Below are positions 1 to 6,904 of a stretch of 15,211 nucleotides of DNA, one piece after another. Source of the DNA: CALKUP01 sp964492735. Its GTDB lineage: Bacteria > Patescibacteriota > Patescibacteriia > UBA9570 > XYC2-FULL-38-9. The first letter of the stretch is position 1. Every line of letters starts with the position of its first letter. The stretch lies in assembly GCA_964492735.1 (NCBI GenBank), contig CAZBLE010000019.1, forward strand, positions 1 through 15,211. The letters are read 5' to 3'. The notes beneath the pieces were generated by a model that was not told where the DNA came from, searched no databases, and saw only the letters and a program-made list of their open reading frames with translations. A program made the position numbers and the translations under genes.

Positions 1-251
1 CTATCAAACAATGTCTGAATTGCTTGGCGCTCAATTTGACGAATACGCTCACGAGTCACTTGATATTCTTTTCCAATCATTTCAAGTGTCTGCTTTTTTT
101 CGCCTCCTAAGCCATAACGTCGACTCACAATTTCCGCTTCTTTTGCTGGCAAAAGACTCAAAATCTGCTCCATTAATTGGAGCGCGTCAAAAGACTCACG
201 TTCAGTGATGTCGCGTCGTGACAAGACAGTATCAAGAATAGATGTAGACAT
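1..251 (-). CDS. RNA polymerase sigma-70 region 4-like protein (partial, C-terminus beyond edge)
   Basis: The 83 visible residues start MSTSILDTVLSRRD and contain a sigma-70 region 4 helix-turn-helix: LPAKEAEIVSRRYGLGG (about residues 35-51), then TLEMIGKEYQVTRERIRQIE (about 55-74). The RYGLGG and RERIRQIE blocks are the signature of the part of primary sigma factors that reads the -35 box. A normal sigma factor would have regions 2 and 3 before this, but here only about 33 residues precede region 4, and a good promoter lies directly upstream of the ATG, so the short N-terminus looks genuine. In Patescibacteria such short region-4 proteins often continue into a HARE-type HTH domain; that part would be outside the window and is inference. 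It is most likely a transcription regulator rather than a complete sigma factor. No SD precedes the ATG. Confidence 0.8.
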   Translation of the reverse strand, partial: MSTSILDTVLSRRDITERESFDALQLMEQILSLLPAKEAEIVSRRYGLGGEKKQTLEMIGKEYQVTRERIRQIERQAIQTLFD

Positions 252-280
252 AAACGATTTATTACTCAAATATCGTCTGC

Positions 281-309
281 ATAATGACATTTATTTGAAA
301 TTCTGTCAA
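281..309 (-). promoter_or_regulatory. Promoter of the sigma region-4 gene
   Basis: On the minus strand a perfect -35 TTGACA (304-309) is followed, after a 17-base spacer, by CATTAT (281-286), four of six matches to the -10 consensus. Predicted transcription start is near 274, giving a leader of about 22 nt without SD. It separates this gene from secF upstream. Confidence 0.7.
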
Positions 310-323
310 CTATTTTGTATAGT

Positions 324-368
324 AAAAAAGCAGGAATTCAAGAAAAAATCCTTTATATTAGCTTTTTT
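324..368 (-). terminator. Weak, possibly bidirectional terminator after secF
   Basis: AAAAAAGC (324-331) pairs with GCTTTTTT (361-368) and the adjacent AGGA (332-335) pairs with TCCT (349-352), leaving an 8-base bulge on one side. Either strand would end its stem in a T-run. The stem is AT-rich and bulged, so termination is likely partial. It overlaps the secF stop codon. Confidence 0.4.
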
Positions 369-1321
369 TAAGCTCTTTTTCGATACGTTCGAAACAGCTT
401 CTCTCCAAAAAGTAACGCAGGACTTGCGATAAAAATTGATGAGTATGTCCCAACAATAATCCCGACAATCAAGGCAAGAACAAAATGCTGAATGGTTTCC
501 CCACCAAAGAAATATAAGGCGGCAAGGACAAATAGTGTTGTCAGGGAGGTGTTAATAGAACGCGCCAAAGTACTGTTAATACTCATGTCAATAATTTCTT
601 CAAATGTATGAGCATGTTTTTGTTTAAGACCTTCACGAATACGGTCATACACAACAATCGTATCATGCACTGAAAAGCCCAGGACGGTTAAAAGCGCTGT
701 AACGAACAAGCTGTCAATTTGAATATTCGCGACCATTCCAAGCACAATAAACACGCCAAGAACCAGAATAATGTCATGCACTAACGCTGTAATTGCTCCA
801 ACACCAAACATCCAAGACTGAACTGAACCGTGCGACACTCCACGAAAGGCATATGAAATATAAAGAATAATCGCAAGCAATACCATTGCTGTCGCGAGTA
901 ATGCTTTGCGTTGGAGCTCAGCACCAAGCGTTGGACCAACACTTGAGAATGCCTGCTCTGCCCCGCCTCGTGCTTCAAATACTGATCGCAGTTTTGCATG
1001 CTCCTCTTCTGTGAGATATGGGGTACGAACAATTAATCCTGTATCTCCTGCCGTTTGTGTTGTCGCGGTGAGCCCCGCCTCGCTTACAATTGCCTGCGCC
1101 TCTTCTAGAGATGGACGACTACTACCAGAAAATTGCAATTCTGTTGTTGATCCGCCAGTGAAATCAATTCCGAGATTAAATCCATAATGATCCTTCACGC
1201 CACTCTGCCATTGATGGGCATATTGATACCCCCAAACAGCGAAAGACGCTAGCACAAGGAGCACTGAAACAGTGGTGATGTATTTTACTTTTGACATGAT
1301 TCGATAATACATAGGCATCAT
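368..1321 (-). CDS. secF: Protein translocase subunit SecF
   Basis: SecF pairs with SecD to form the proton-driven membrane complex that helps pull exported proteins through SecYEG. The 317-residue protein has an N-terminal membrane helix (about 13-33), the family motif GIDFTGG (51-57), a small external domain with a GPTLG motif (129-133), and a cluster of five more helices. The conserved VLGFSVHDTIVVYDRIRE block (213-230) is in helix 4 and ARSINTS follows at about 253-259. Length is normal for the family. The ATG at 1319-1321 directly abuts the secD stop codon, which argues for translational coupling; internal ATGs at residues 2, 4 and 9 are possible alternatives, and residue 9 (MSKVKYI) looks the most like a typical SecF N-terminus. 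Confidence 0.95.
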   Translation of the reverse strand: MMPMYYRIMSKVKYITTVSVLLVLASFAVWGYQYAHQWQSGVKDHYGFNLGIDFTGGSTTELQFSGSSRPSLEEAQAIVSEAGLTATTQTAGDTGLIVRTPYLTEEEHAKLRSVFEARGGAEQAFSSVGPTLGAELQRKALLATAMVLLAIILYISYAFRGVSHGSVQSWMFGVGAITALVHDIILVLGVFIVLGMVANIQIDSLFVTALLTVLGFSVHDTIVVYDRIREGLKQKHAHTFEEIIDMSINSTLARSINTSLTTLFVLAALYFFGGETIQHFVLALIVGIIVGTYSSIFIASPALLFGEKLFRTYRKRA

Positions 1322-3028
1322 TTATTCTTCAGTTGATCGAGTAAAACCATACAGCCACGGCTTATCCACACGAGTAATCAGCAATAACACACGTGACACA
1401 TTCACCGCAGTGAAGATAGAAACCAAAATACCGATCGCCAATGTAATTGCAAAACCACGAATAATTGATGAGCCGAACCAGTATAAAATCAAACACGTGA
1501 TTAACGATGACGCATTTGAATCTCGAATAGAAAGCCATGCACGAGCAAAGCCATCGTCAATTGCATGCTTGACTGTCTTGCCTTTTTTCAGCTCTTCTTT
1601 CATACGTTCAAAAATCAAGACATTCGCATCAACTGCCATTCCAATAGACAGGACGAAACCAGCAATTCCAGCGAGCGTCAGTGTTACCGGCATGAGTTTA
1701 AAAATCACTAAGACAAAGAGTGAATAAAAAACCAGTGCAACAACGGCAAGTAGCCCAGGTAGTCGATAATACACGATCATGAAAATAGACAGTGCGATTA
1801 AGCCAATAATGCCGGCAAATAAACTACGTTCAATCGATTCTTGGCCGAGGGTTGGACCAACTTGTTGCTGACTGATCAAATTAATCGGTACTGGCAATGC
1901 ACCGGCATTGAGTCGTTGCGCAAGTGCCTTTGCCTCTTCTAATGTAAAGCTTCCTGAAATAATAGCCTGACCAGTTGTAATTTGTTCATTCACTGTTGGA
2001 GCGCTAATAACCTGCCCATCTAAATAGATTGCAACTGTTTTCCCAACATTGTCTTTGGTGATTTGTGCGAAAAGTGCTGTTCCTTCTGCATCAAAATCAA
2101 GCGACACTGTTGGCGCTCCAGTTGTTGGGTCAAATACAACCGATGCATTATCAAGCTGCTTTCCGGTTAAATTGGTTGCGGCATAATTCTGACCTGTATT
2201 TACAGGCTCTTCTGATTCTTTTTTTAATAAAATATGGTGAGCTGTTGCCTTTTTGGCTTGTACTGTTGTATCTGTTGCTGCATCACTCCCACTTGTTGAC
2301 TCGTTTGCAGGCGGTGCATCAACGCGAGAATCAACGCGGACAATATGATATCCAAAATCTGTTTCTACAAGTTCAGGATAGACTTCTCCAACAGTTGCTT
2401 TTTCAAAAACGACTGTATTAAACGGTTCAATGTAACTTCCTTCTTCTGCTTCTGGCAGCACGCCTCCATCATCTTTTGAACCTGGATCTTCTGAGTATTG
2501 ACGCGCGAGTGCTTCAAAATCACCACCTGATCGAACCTGTTTTAACACATCTTCAGCGGTTTTTTTACTTTCGTCATTCCGTTTGCGAATTGCAACCTTT
2601 TGCTCTTCTGTATACACCACTGGCTCAGCTTCTGTTTTAAATTCTAGCAATGGCGTTTCACCAATACGTTTTACTGCTTCTTGCACATCAGTAATTCCTG
2701 GGAGCTCGATATTCAAGCGAAAATCTTGACCAGAGCGAACTGTTTGAATAACAGGCTCACCAACACCAAAAGCATTAATGCGCTGTTCAATCACATCTCG
2801 CACTCCGTTTACTGCGTCAGCTCGGTCAGCTTCAGCAACTTGTGAAACATCTGCTTGATACAGCAACTGTGAACCACCTTGTAAATCAAGACCTAATTGG
2901 ACATTACCCGTTCGCTGAAATGAACCAAGGGAAATAGCCGGACTATTCGGATAGACAATATATCCAGCGCCAATAGCAAGTAATAAGATAGATAGAGCGG
3001 TAATGCGAACTTTTGTCTTTTTAGTCAT
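1322..3028 (-). CDS. secD: Protein translocase subunit SecD with inserted, apparently permuted parvulin domain
   Basis: SecD parts are clear: membrane helix at about 8-26, LGLDLQGG (45-52), the first half of the P1 domain up to ETPLLEF (124-130), then from about residue 285 the rest of P1 and the membrane domain with GPTLGQESI (391-399), GMAVDANVLIFERMKEE (463-479) and the terminal helices. At 568 residues it is longer than compact SecD proteins because of an insertion at about 135-280. That insertion resembles a PpiC/parvulin prolyl isomerase: TAEDVLKQVRSGGDFEALAR (157-176), YSEDPGS, DDGG, and FGYHIVRV (225-232). The strand that begins ordinary parvulins (AHHILLKK, 263-270) instead comes last, after a Ser/Thr/Ala-rich linker (236-258). 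Expected active-site positions are filled: D181, H228 and H265. The domain should sit outside the membrane, next to emerging substrate. Cotranscribed with secF. Confidence 0.95.
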   Translation of the reverse strand: MTKKTKVRITALSILLLAIGAGYIVYPNSPAISLGSFQRTGNVQLGLDLQGGSQLLYQADVSQVAEADRADAVNGVRDVIEQRINAFGVGEPVIQTVRSGQDFRLNIELPGITDVQEAVKRIGETPLLEFKTEAEPVVYTEEQKVAIRKRNDESKKTAEDVLKQVRSGGDFEALARQYSEDPGSKDDGGVLPEAEEGSYIEPFNTVVFEKATVGEVYPELVETDFGYHIVRVDSRVDAPPANESTSGSDAATDTTVQAKKATAHHILLKKESEEPVNTGQNYAATNLTGKQLDNASVVFDPTTGAPTVSLDFDAEGTALFAQITKDNVGKTVAIYLDGQVISAPTVNEQITTGQAIISGSFTLEEAKALAQRLNAGALPVPINLISQQQVGPTLGQESIERSLFAGIIGLIALSIFMIVYYRLPGLLAVVALVFYSLFVLVIFKLMPVTLTLAGIAGFVLSIGMAVDANVLIFERMKEELKKGKTVKHAIDDGFARAWLSIRDSNASSLITCLILYWFGSSIIRGFAITLAIGILVSIFTAVNVSRVLLLITRVDKPWLYGFTRSTEE

Positions 3029-3035
3029 ATAAAGG

Positions 3036-3064
3036 AGTATACAGCGATTTCTCAGCTAAATCAA
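3036..3064 (-). promoter_or_regulatory. secD-secF promoter, predicted leaderless
   Basis: On the minus strand TTGATT (3059-3064), a 17-base spacer and TATACT (3036-3041) form a good sigma-70-type promoter. Only 7 bases separate the -10 box from the secD ATG, so transcription should start at or one base before the ATG. The sequence between reads CCTTTAT and has no SD. The promoter overlaps the stop codon of the upstream 99-residue gene. Confidence 0.6.
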
Positions 3065-3355
3065 TGTTAAGAGGGTTTCAATGCGTTCTGCTTGAGTCTG
3101 AAAAACATCTGACCACCCAGCTTGCAGTGCCACTTCTTGCAATGGACCAGTTGGCGCAATGAGCACACGAATCTGTTCAAATGCACCACTTTCTCCTTTT
3201 TCAAGTGCGCTTATTACTTCTTGCACTTCTTGTTGCGCGGCCTCTGAGTCATCCCAACTACTCCACATAAAATCATTGTCGGAACTTGTTTCTAATGCGC
3301 GACGTACAATAGTCAAAGCTTCAACAAGCTCCGGTATGTGTGAAGATGCTGTCAT
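3056..3355 (-). CDS. Hypothetical protein, 99 residues
   Basis: I do not recognise this protein. It is small, acidic and soluble-looking, with no signal peptide or membrane segment. The composition suggests mostly helices: residues about 5-22, 37-65 (SEAAQQEVQEVISALEKGES) and 84-98. The start ATG is 3 nt after the stop of the L,D-transpeptidase gene, so the two are surely cotranscribed, and its own stop lies in the secD promoter. There is no SD. It has no visible catalytic motif. An adaptor or regulatory role is possible but nothing in the sequence shows one. Base composition matches the AT-rich neighbours. Confidence 0.7.
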   Translation of the reverse strand: MTASSHIPELVEALTIVRRALETSSDNDFMWSSWDDSEAAQQEVQEVISALEKGESGAFEQIRVLIAPTGPLQEVALQAGWSDVFQTQAERIETLLTLI

Positions 3356-3358
3356 AGA

Positions 3359-4789
3359 CTATGGATGAATAATGACAGGGTCACCGACTTGCGCCCATTC
3401 ATAAATCCATTTTGAATTTTCAAGATTGATATTAACACATCCATGACTCATTTTGTGTCCGAAATTGTTATGCCAGAATGCATCATGCAAATAAAATGTT
3501 GGTAGGAATTGCAAGTTATACGGCACATCTTTAATGTCGTAATTATCTGGATGATCTGGTCCGTATTCCCATTTGTAATCTTTCTTGAAAATTTTTCGAC
3601 GAATTGGGAATGTGCCTTGTGGCGTCGGGTACCGATCAATGCCTGTTGAGACAAGGAATTCTTTTTCTAATACACCATTTTTATATGCACGCAATTTTTG
3701 CTCACTCAGGTCAACATCAATGTATTTGTAATAGTCTGTGCGTCCTTGGATTGATTTTTTTTCTGGCACAGTAATAACTTCTGGCTTATCATCGCTATCA
3801 ACATTTCCTGCAGCAACTCCCCCGCCTCCCATAAAATCAGCTTCATATGCTCGGAAACCACCTTTTACCTGCGCACCGTGTCCTTTAAAAAACCGAACAC
3901 TGGTTTTGCGGTTTTGACGTGGGATTGTGACAATTTCGTCCGTTCCATTTTGATCAATGTCAGCTGCTGCAAGGTTCACGCCACCTCGATATGATTTTTC
4001 GTATGCATAAAAATCGCCAAGAATAGTTTCATCACCATTATCTACTTTATAGACCTTTACATTTGGTTTTCCAAAACCATTTTGCGCAATTGCAATTTCC
4101 GAATGTGTTCCGCCATCAACATTGGCAGTAGCTACACTCACACCACCACGCTCAATACGATCAAATGGCAGAATTGTCTTCATAACAACCTTCCCTTTAT
4201 GGTTAAAGACACGCACATATGAAGATGTTCCCGCTCCATTACCAATAATAATTTCTTCTCGATCGCTCCCATGTACATTTCCAACTGCAATTTCCGACCC
4301 ACCAAGAAATGATTTTGGGAAGGCATAAAAACCAGTTGTCACCGTCGACTTTCCTTTGCCATTAAACACTTTTACAAGACTCTTTGAGCCATATCCTGGA
4401 ACAGTTACGATTTCATCGTATCCTTTATCATTAATATCTCCACTCGCAACATGCACACCACTTTTCATTGACTTGTCATACGCCAAAAATTGCCCGATGC
4501 GCTTCCCTGCTGCTGTATAAATTTGCACATATGGATCTGAGCCAGGGCCAGCTGCTACAATAATTTCATTGTCAGCATCACCGGTCACATTTCCAATTGC
4601 AACCGAGCCGCCGTTCACAGATTTGCCATCTAAAAAACGAAACGATTCTTGCTTCACTGCTTTTTTTCCTTCTTGGCGAATGTCATAGACATGAGCTTCT
4701 GGTGCGCGTGTGTCAGCAGCAAATGCAGAGTGCGGGAGCACTGCTATAGAAAAGATAAAGAACGCAGCAATGGCGATTTGTTTCGTCAT
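3359..4789 (-). CDS. Secreted L,D-transpeptidase (YkuD) with N-terminal FG-GAP/VCBS beta-propeller repeats
   Basis: YkuD enzymes form 3-3 cross-links in peptidoglycan or attach proteins to it, using a cysteine nucleophile. This 476-residue protein has a signal peptide ending near SAFAA (21-25). About five and a half repeats of some 52 residues follow (about 60-356), each with a pattern like VxVAxGDVDxxGxDEIVTxPG, a xVxVF strand and a FYAYxxSxxGG turn; these are FG-GAP/VCBS propeller blades of the integrin-alpha type. The YkuD domain fills 355-475: YIDVDLSEQKLRAY, TPQGTFPI, and the active site SHGCVN with catalytic C451, preceded by HNNFGHKM. There are no other membrane segments, so it is released or wall-bound. 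The propeller probably binds a surface partner (inference). It is followed 3 nt later by the 99-residue gene. Confidence 0.92.
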   Translation of the reverse strand: MTKQIAIAAFFIFSIAVLPHSAFAADTRAPEAHVYDIRQEGKKAVKQESFRFLDGKSVNGGSVAIGNVTGDADNEIIVAAGPGSDPYVQIYTAAGKRIGQFLAYDKSMKSGVHVASGDINDKGYDEIVTVPGYGSKSLVKVFNGKGKSTVTTGFYAFPKSFLGGSEIAVGNVHGSDREEIIIGNGAGTSSYVRVFNHKGKVVMKTILPFDRIERGGVSVATANVDGGTHSEIAIAQNGFGKPNVKVYKVDNGDETILGDFYAYEKSYRGGVNLAAADIDQNGTDEIVTIPRQNRKTSVRFFKGHGAQVKGGFRAYEADFMGGGGVAAGNVDSDDKPEVITVPEKKSIQGRTDYYKYIDVDLSEQKLRAYKNGVLEKEFLVSTGIDRYPTPQGTFPIRRKIFKKDYKWEYGPDHPDNYDIKDVPYNLQFLPTFYLHDAFWHNNFGHKMSHGCVNINLENSKWIYEWAQVGDPVIIHP

Positions 4790-4818
4790 ACGATATATGA
4801 AATTGTAAATATGGTATG

Positions 4819-4847
4819 AGTATAACGACTTCTGGGGTTTGGCGCAA
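4819..4847 (-). promoter_or_regulatory. Promoter of the L,D-transpeptidase gene
   Basis: On the minus strand TTGCGC (4842-4847; three of six -35 matches), a 17-base spacer and TATACT (4819-4824). The predicted leader is about 22 nt and lacks an SD. Confidence 0.5.
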
Positions 4848-4858
4848 TAATCAAGGGC

Positions 4859-5620
4859 TTATGACGTTCGTATTTTTACCGCTGATACAAATTGATTCAT
4901 CTCGTCATGAATCTTTGTAATGTCTGCACCATTACCAAAATGCAACTGCACAGTGAAATATGTTCTATTCCCAGCGTCAACGAACAGATCAATATATGTC
5001 GCATCTTTTTGTGATGGATCAGCATATTCAACCCACAGAGCACGTTTATCATCGACAGACATTTTTTTATAGATTGTTGGGCGTGGAACCGCAGAGCGTG
5101 GGCCATCAGTACCCTGTGGGATGTACCCATTAGCACGGAGATTGCCATCTGCATACGCGTACTGTAATGCGTTATCGGGATTTGCGTCATTCAATACCAT
5201 AAGATACACAGTCGCTCCATTTGGACGCAGCGTTGCTCCATCTTCTTGAAATGTAGCACCGCTTTCTGGGTCAATTCTGTTCAACTGTAATGACGCGAAA
5301 CCCTTTGTACTCACAGTAATGTCATCGATATTTGCTGGAACACTCCATGTTTCTGGCGCGGTAAAATCAACACTTGTTTTGCTATAGAGCAAGCTATAGC
5401 GTTGTGGGATTGCATTTCGCACAATCACTGATCGACCCTCTGACCATGGGGACTCGTTCATATTCGCAATCACAGCTGCATTCTCACCTGCCTTCTTCAT
5501 TGTTTCATTGGCATGTGCATTTGTGTCTGCGGAACGGAGATGCATGAACGGTTGATTGTTGCAACTTGCCCCAATAAAAAGCAAGGTCATTGGAATAATA
5601 AAGGCTGTATATTTTTTCAT
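4859..5620 (-). CDS. Predicted lipoprotein, unknown function
   Basis: The 253-residue protein begins MKKYTAFIIPMTLLFIGASC, a signal peptide that ends in a cysteine at 20. The lipobox GASC has Gly at -3 instead of the usual Leu/Val/Ile, so lipid attachment is likely but not certain. The mature part has a Gln/Asn/Ala-rich stretch (about 21-55), then a beta-rich soluble domain containing DFTAPETWSVP (about 87-97) and a C-terminal YIDLFVDAGNRTYFTVQLHF segment ending in a helix. The FTxPxxW and final FTVQLHF-helix pattern resembles PsbP-like or other small lipoprotein folds, but I cannot assign a family. It has its own strong promoter and the next gene downstream has one too, so it is probably monocistronic. 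No SD. Confidence 0.75.
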   Translation of the reverse strand: MKKYTAFIIPMTLLFIGASCNNQPFMHLRSADTNAHANETMKKAGENAAVIANMNESPWSEGRSVIVRNAIPQRYSLLYSKTSVDFTAPETWSVPANIDDITVSTKGFASLQLNRIDPESGATFQEDGATLRPNGATVYLMVLNDANPDNALQYAYADGNLRANGYIPQGTDGPRSAVPRPTIYKKMSVDDKRALWVEYADPSQKDATYIDLFVDAGNRTYFTVQLHFGNGADITKIHDEMNQFVSAVKIRTS

Positions 5621-5654
5621 ATAAGTTACTATGATTTTTTATGAAGAAGTCGTT

Positions 5655-5682
5655 ATTATAAAAAGAGAAGTGCGGGTGACAA
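5655..5682 (-). promoter_or_regulatory. Promoter of the lipoprotein gene, overlapping the upstream terminator
   Basis: On the minus strand TTGTCA (5677-5682; five of six) and a perfect TATAAT (5655-5660) are separated by 16 bases. The -35 box lies within the terminator hairpin of the M23 gene. The leader is about 27 nt with no SD. Confidence 0.65.
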
Positions 5683-5704
5683 CGACGTCTTCGTCATCAC
5701 CCGC
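5660..5704 (-). terminator. Intrinsic terminator of the M23 peptidase gene
   Basis: The arms GCGGGTGA (5672-5679) and TCACCCGC (5697-5704) form a perfect 8-bp GC-rich stem, with a possible inner ACGA/TCGT pairing. On the minus strand the hairpin is followed by ACTTCTCTTTTT. It marks the left end of the GC-rich unit. Confidence 0.8.
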
Positions 5705-5743
5705 GATGCATGTCACTGGCCCCGAGCAGGAACTCCTCCTGCT

Positions 5744-6739
5744 CTAGTAGTGGTATGCAGTGGTCACACCATTGGCGCGGTTCCAGAACAAATAGCCGTT
5801 GCGGAAGTTCTGCCGCTGACCATTGTTCCAAGTGTACTCCACACCAGTCGGAAAGCCCAACCAGCTATTGGGACCACCCATGCTGAAGTAGGTAGCACGA
5901 ATCGCTCCACGCACCACCCAGGCATAGTTGGTGTTGTTGTACGCGGGACACGACGTGCTGCCGTCGCAGCCAAGCGCCTCGTAGTACATCGTGCAGTCGC
6001 CGTATGCGCCACCACTGTAGCTCAAGGAAAAGCCGAGGGCATGCACACGAGTCGCATTCGCAGTCGTCTGGTTGCCAACGTTCACGATGCCACGAGCCGT
6101 GCGCTGGCTGTCGAACTTGTTCTGGTTCCTCGAAGTGTAGGAAGATCCGTGGATCAAGCCACCGCTACCACCATCCCACGCAAAGGTCGGCAAGAACCAT
6201 TGGTTGTTCCCGTCCCGAGTCTCGTAGTGGAGGTGACACCCCGTCGAGTCACCGCTCGTGCCGAGCTTGCCGATGGTTTGACCACGCTCCACCCACTGCC
6301 CCTGACGCACAAAGAGCTGCTCCAAGTGCGCGTAGATGCTGTCGACGCTCTCGCTGTCATGATCGACGCGAACGAAGTTACCATACCCCGTACCACAGCC
6401 CGGATTCCCTCCAGGCGCAGTGGCAGCGATGTTGGGACACCCGACGTTCACCTGCTCCACAACACCAGCCGTCGTCGCAACCACCGGTTGACCACAGTCA
6501 CCCGGCATGTTGAAGTCCCAGCCCGTGTGACCAACGTAGGTCGTGGCCTGGTACCGCTCGCCGCTCATGAACGGGAGCTGGTAGGTCGGCGGCGGAGCGC
6601 TCTGCGCGAACGGAAGCGAGATCTCTGCGGCGGTATCACCCGTCACAAGCACCTCTTCAGCCCATTCCGCACAGGCCGCAATCAACCCGAAGAAGATGCC
6701 GGCACAGCCGTACATCATCAACACGAACAAGCGTTTCAT
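5744..6739 (-). CDS. M23 family metallopeptidase lipoprotein with LGFP-like C-terminal repeat
   Basis: M23 enzymes are zinc endopeptidases that cut peptidoglycan cross-bridges or stems. The 331-residue protein has a signal peptide with a good lipobox IAAC (C23), predicting a lipoprotein. The catalytic domain (about 55-175) contains the zinc ligands H71 and D75 (GHTGWDF), H138 (YAHLE) and H169/H171 (GCHLHYE). The C-terminus (about 275-331) has GGPNSWLGFPTGVEY and NFRNGYLFWN, an LGFP-type repeat thought to bind cell wall. Many cysteines (82, 101, 115, 168, 249, 258, 264) could form disulfides. The gene is strikingly GC-rich: a hand count gives 40 of 60 for 6241-6300, against 19 of 60 for 7261-7320 in the next gene. 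Unlike its neighbours it has a clear SD (AGAGGA, 8 nt before the ATG), and it has its own terminator. Probably horizontally acquired. A long antisense frame is a by-product of base composition. Confidence 0.9.
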   Translation of the reverse strand: MKRLFVLMMYGCAGIFFGLIAACAEWAEEVLVTGDTAAEISLPFAQSAPPPTYQLPFMSGERYQATTYVGHTGWDFNMPGDCGQPVVATTAGVVEQVNVGCPNIAATAPGGNPGCGTGYGNFVRVDHDSESVDSIYAHLEQLFVRQGQWVERGQTIGKLGTSGDSTGCHLHYETRDGNNQWFLPTFAWDGGSGGLIHGSSYTSRNQNKFDSQRTARGIVNVGNQTTANATRVHALGFSLSYSGGAYGDCTMYYEALGCDGSTSCPAYNNTNYAWVVRGAIRATYFSMGGPNSWLGFPTGVEYTWNNGQRQNFRNGYLFWNRANGVTTAYHY

Positions 6740-6747
6740 GGCTTGTT

Positions 6748-6753
6748 TCCTCT
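6748..6753 (-). promoter_or_regulatory. Shine-Dalgarno of the M23 gene
   Basis: The minus strand reads AGAGGA, then 8 bases, then the ATG at 6737-6739. This fixes the start and is unusual here, since the AT-rich genes in the window lack such a site. Confidence 0.75.
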
Positions 6754-6781
6754 TTCAAGGATGTTGCGTCGTTTCTTTTTT

Positions 6782-6828
6782 GAGCGTGTATCGCTCGCAA
6801 AATAGACGACGTCTGACTTTCGTCAGAC
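6782..6828 (-). promoter_or_regulatory. Structured 5' leader of the M23 mRNA: two hairpins
   Basis: In the minus-strand transcript GTCTGAC and GTCAGAC (arms at 6811-6828) close a GAAA tetraloop of the GNRA class, a perfect 7-bp hairpin. A second hairpin follows, GAGCG/CGCTC around a 5-base loop (6782-6796). Both lie in a leader of about 160 nt between the predicted promoter and the SD. I see no match to a riboswitch class I know. Confidence 0.5.
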
Positions 6829-6904
6829 AACCAGAGACGAGGGTGGGCCTCTACGACTGTCTACGCATGTCTTCTCTTTTTTTAAATATCACAATCTGCT
6901 TCCT

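Noticed and set aside
2219..2254. The AHHILL segment of SecD as the start of a second, truncated parvulin
   Set aside because: No parvulin helix or GYHI strand follows it, since SecD sequence resumes at about residue 285; a rotated single domain explains all parts. It cannot be wholly excluded without a structure.
3031..3037. AAAGGAG, a perfect SD on the plus strand
   Set aside because: No plausible plus-strand gene follows; the sequence is part of the minus-strand secD promoter/start region.
5750..6805. Long plus-strand open frame opposite the M23 gene (351 codons)
   Set aside because: The protein is low-complexity and Arg/Val/Thr-rich without motifs, there is no SD, and the opposite strand encodes a complete M23 domain. 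It is a by-product of high GC. The same holds for the frame at 6004-6513.
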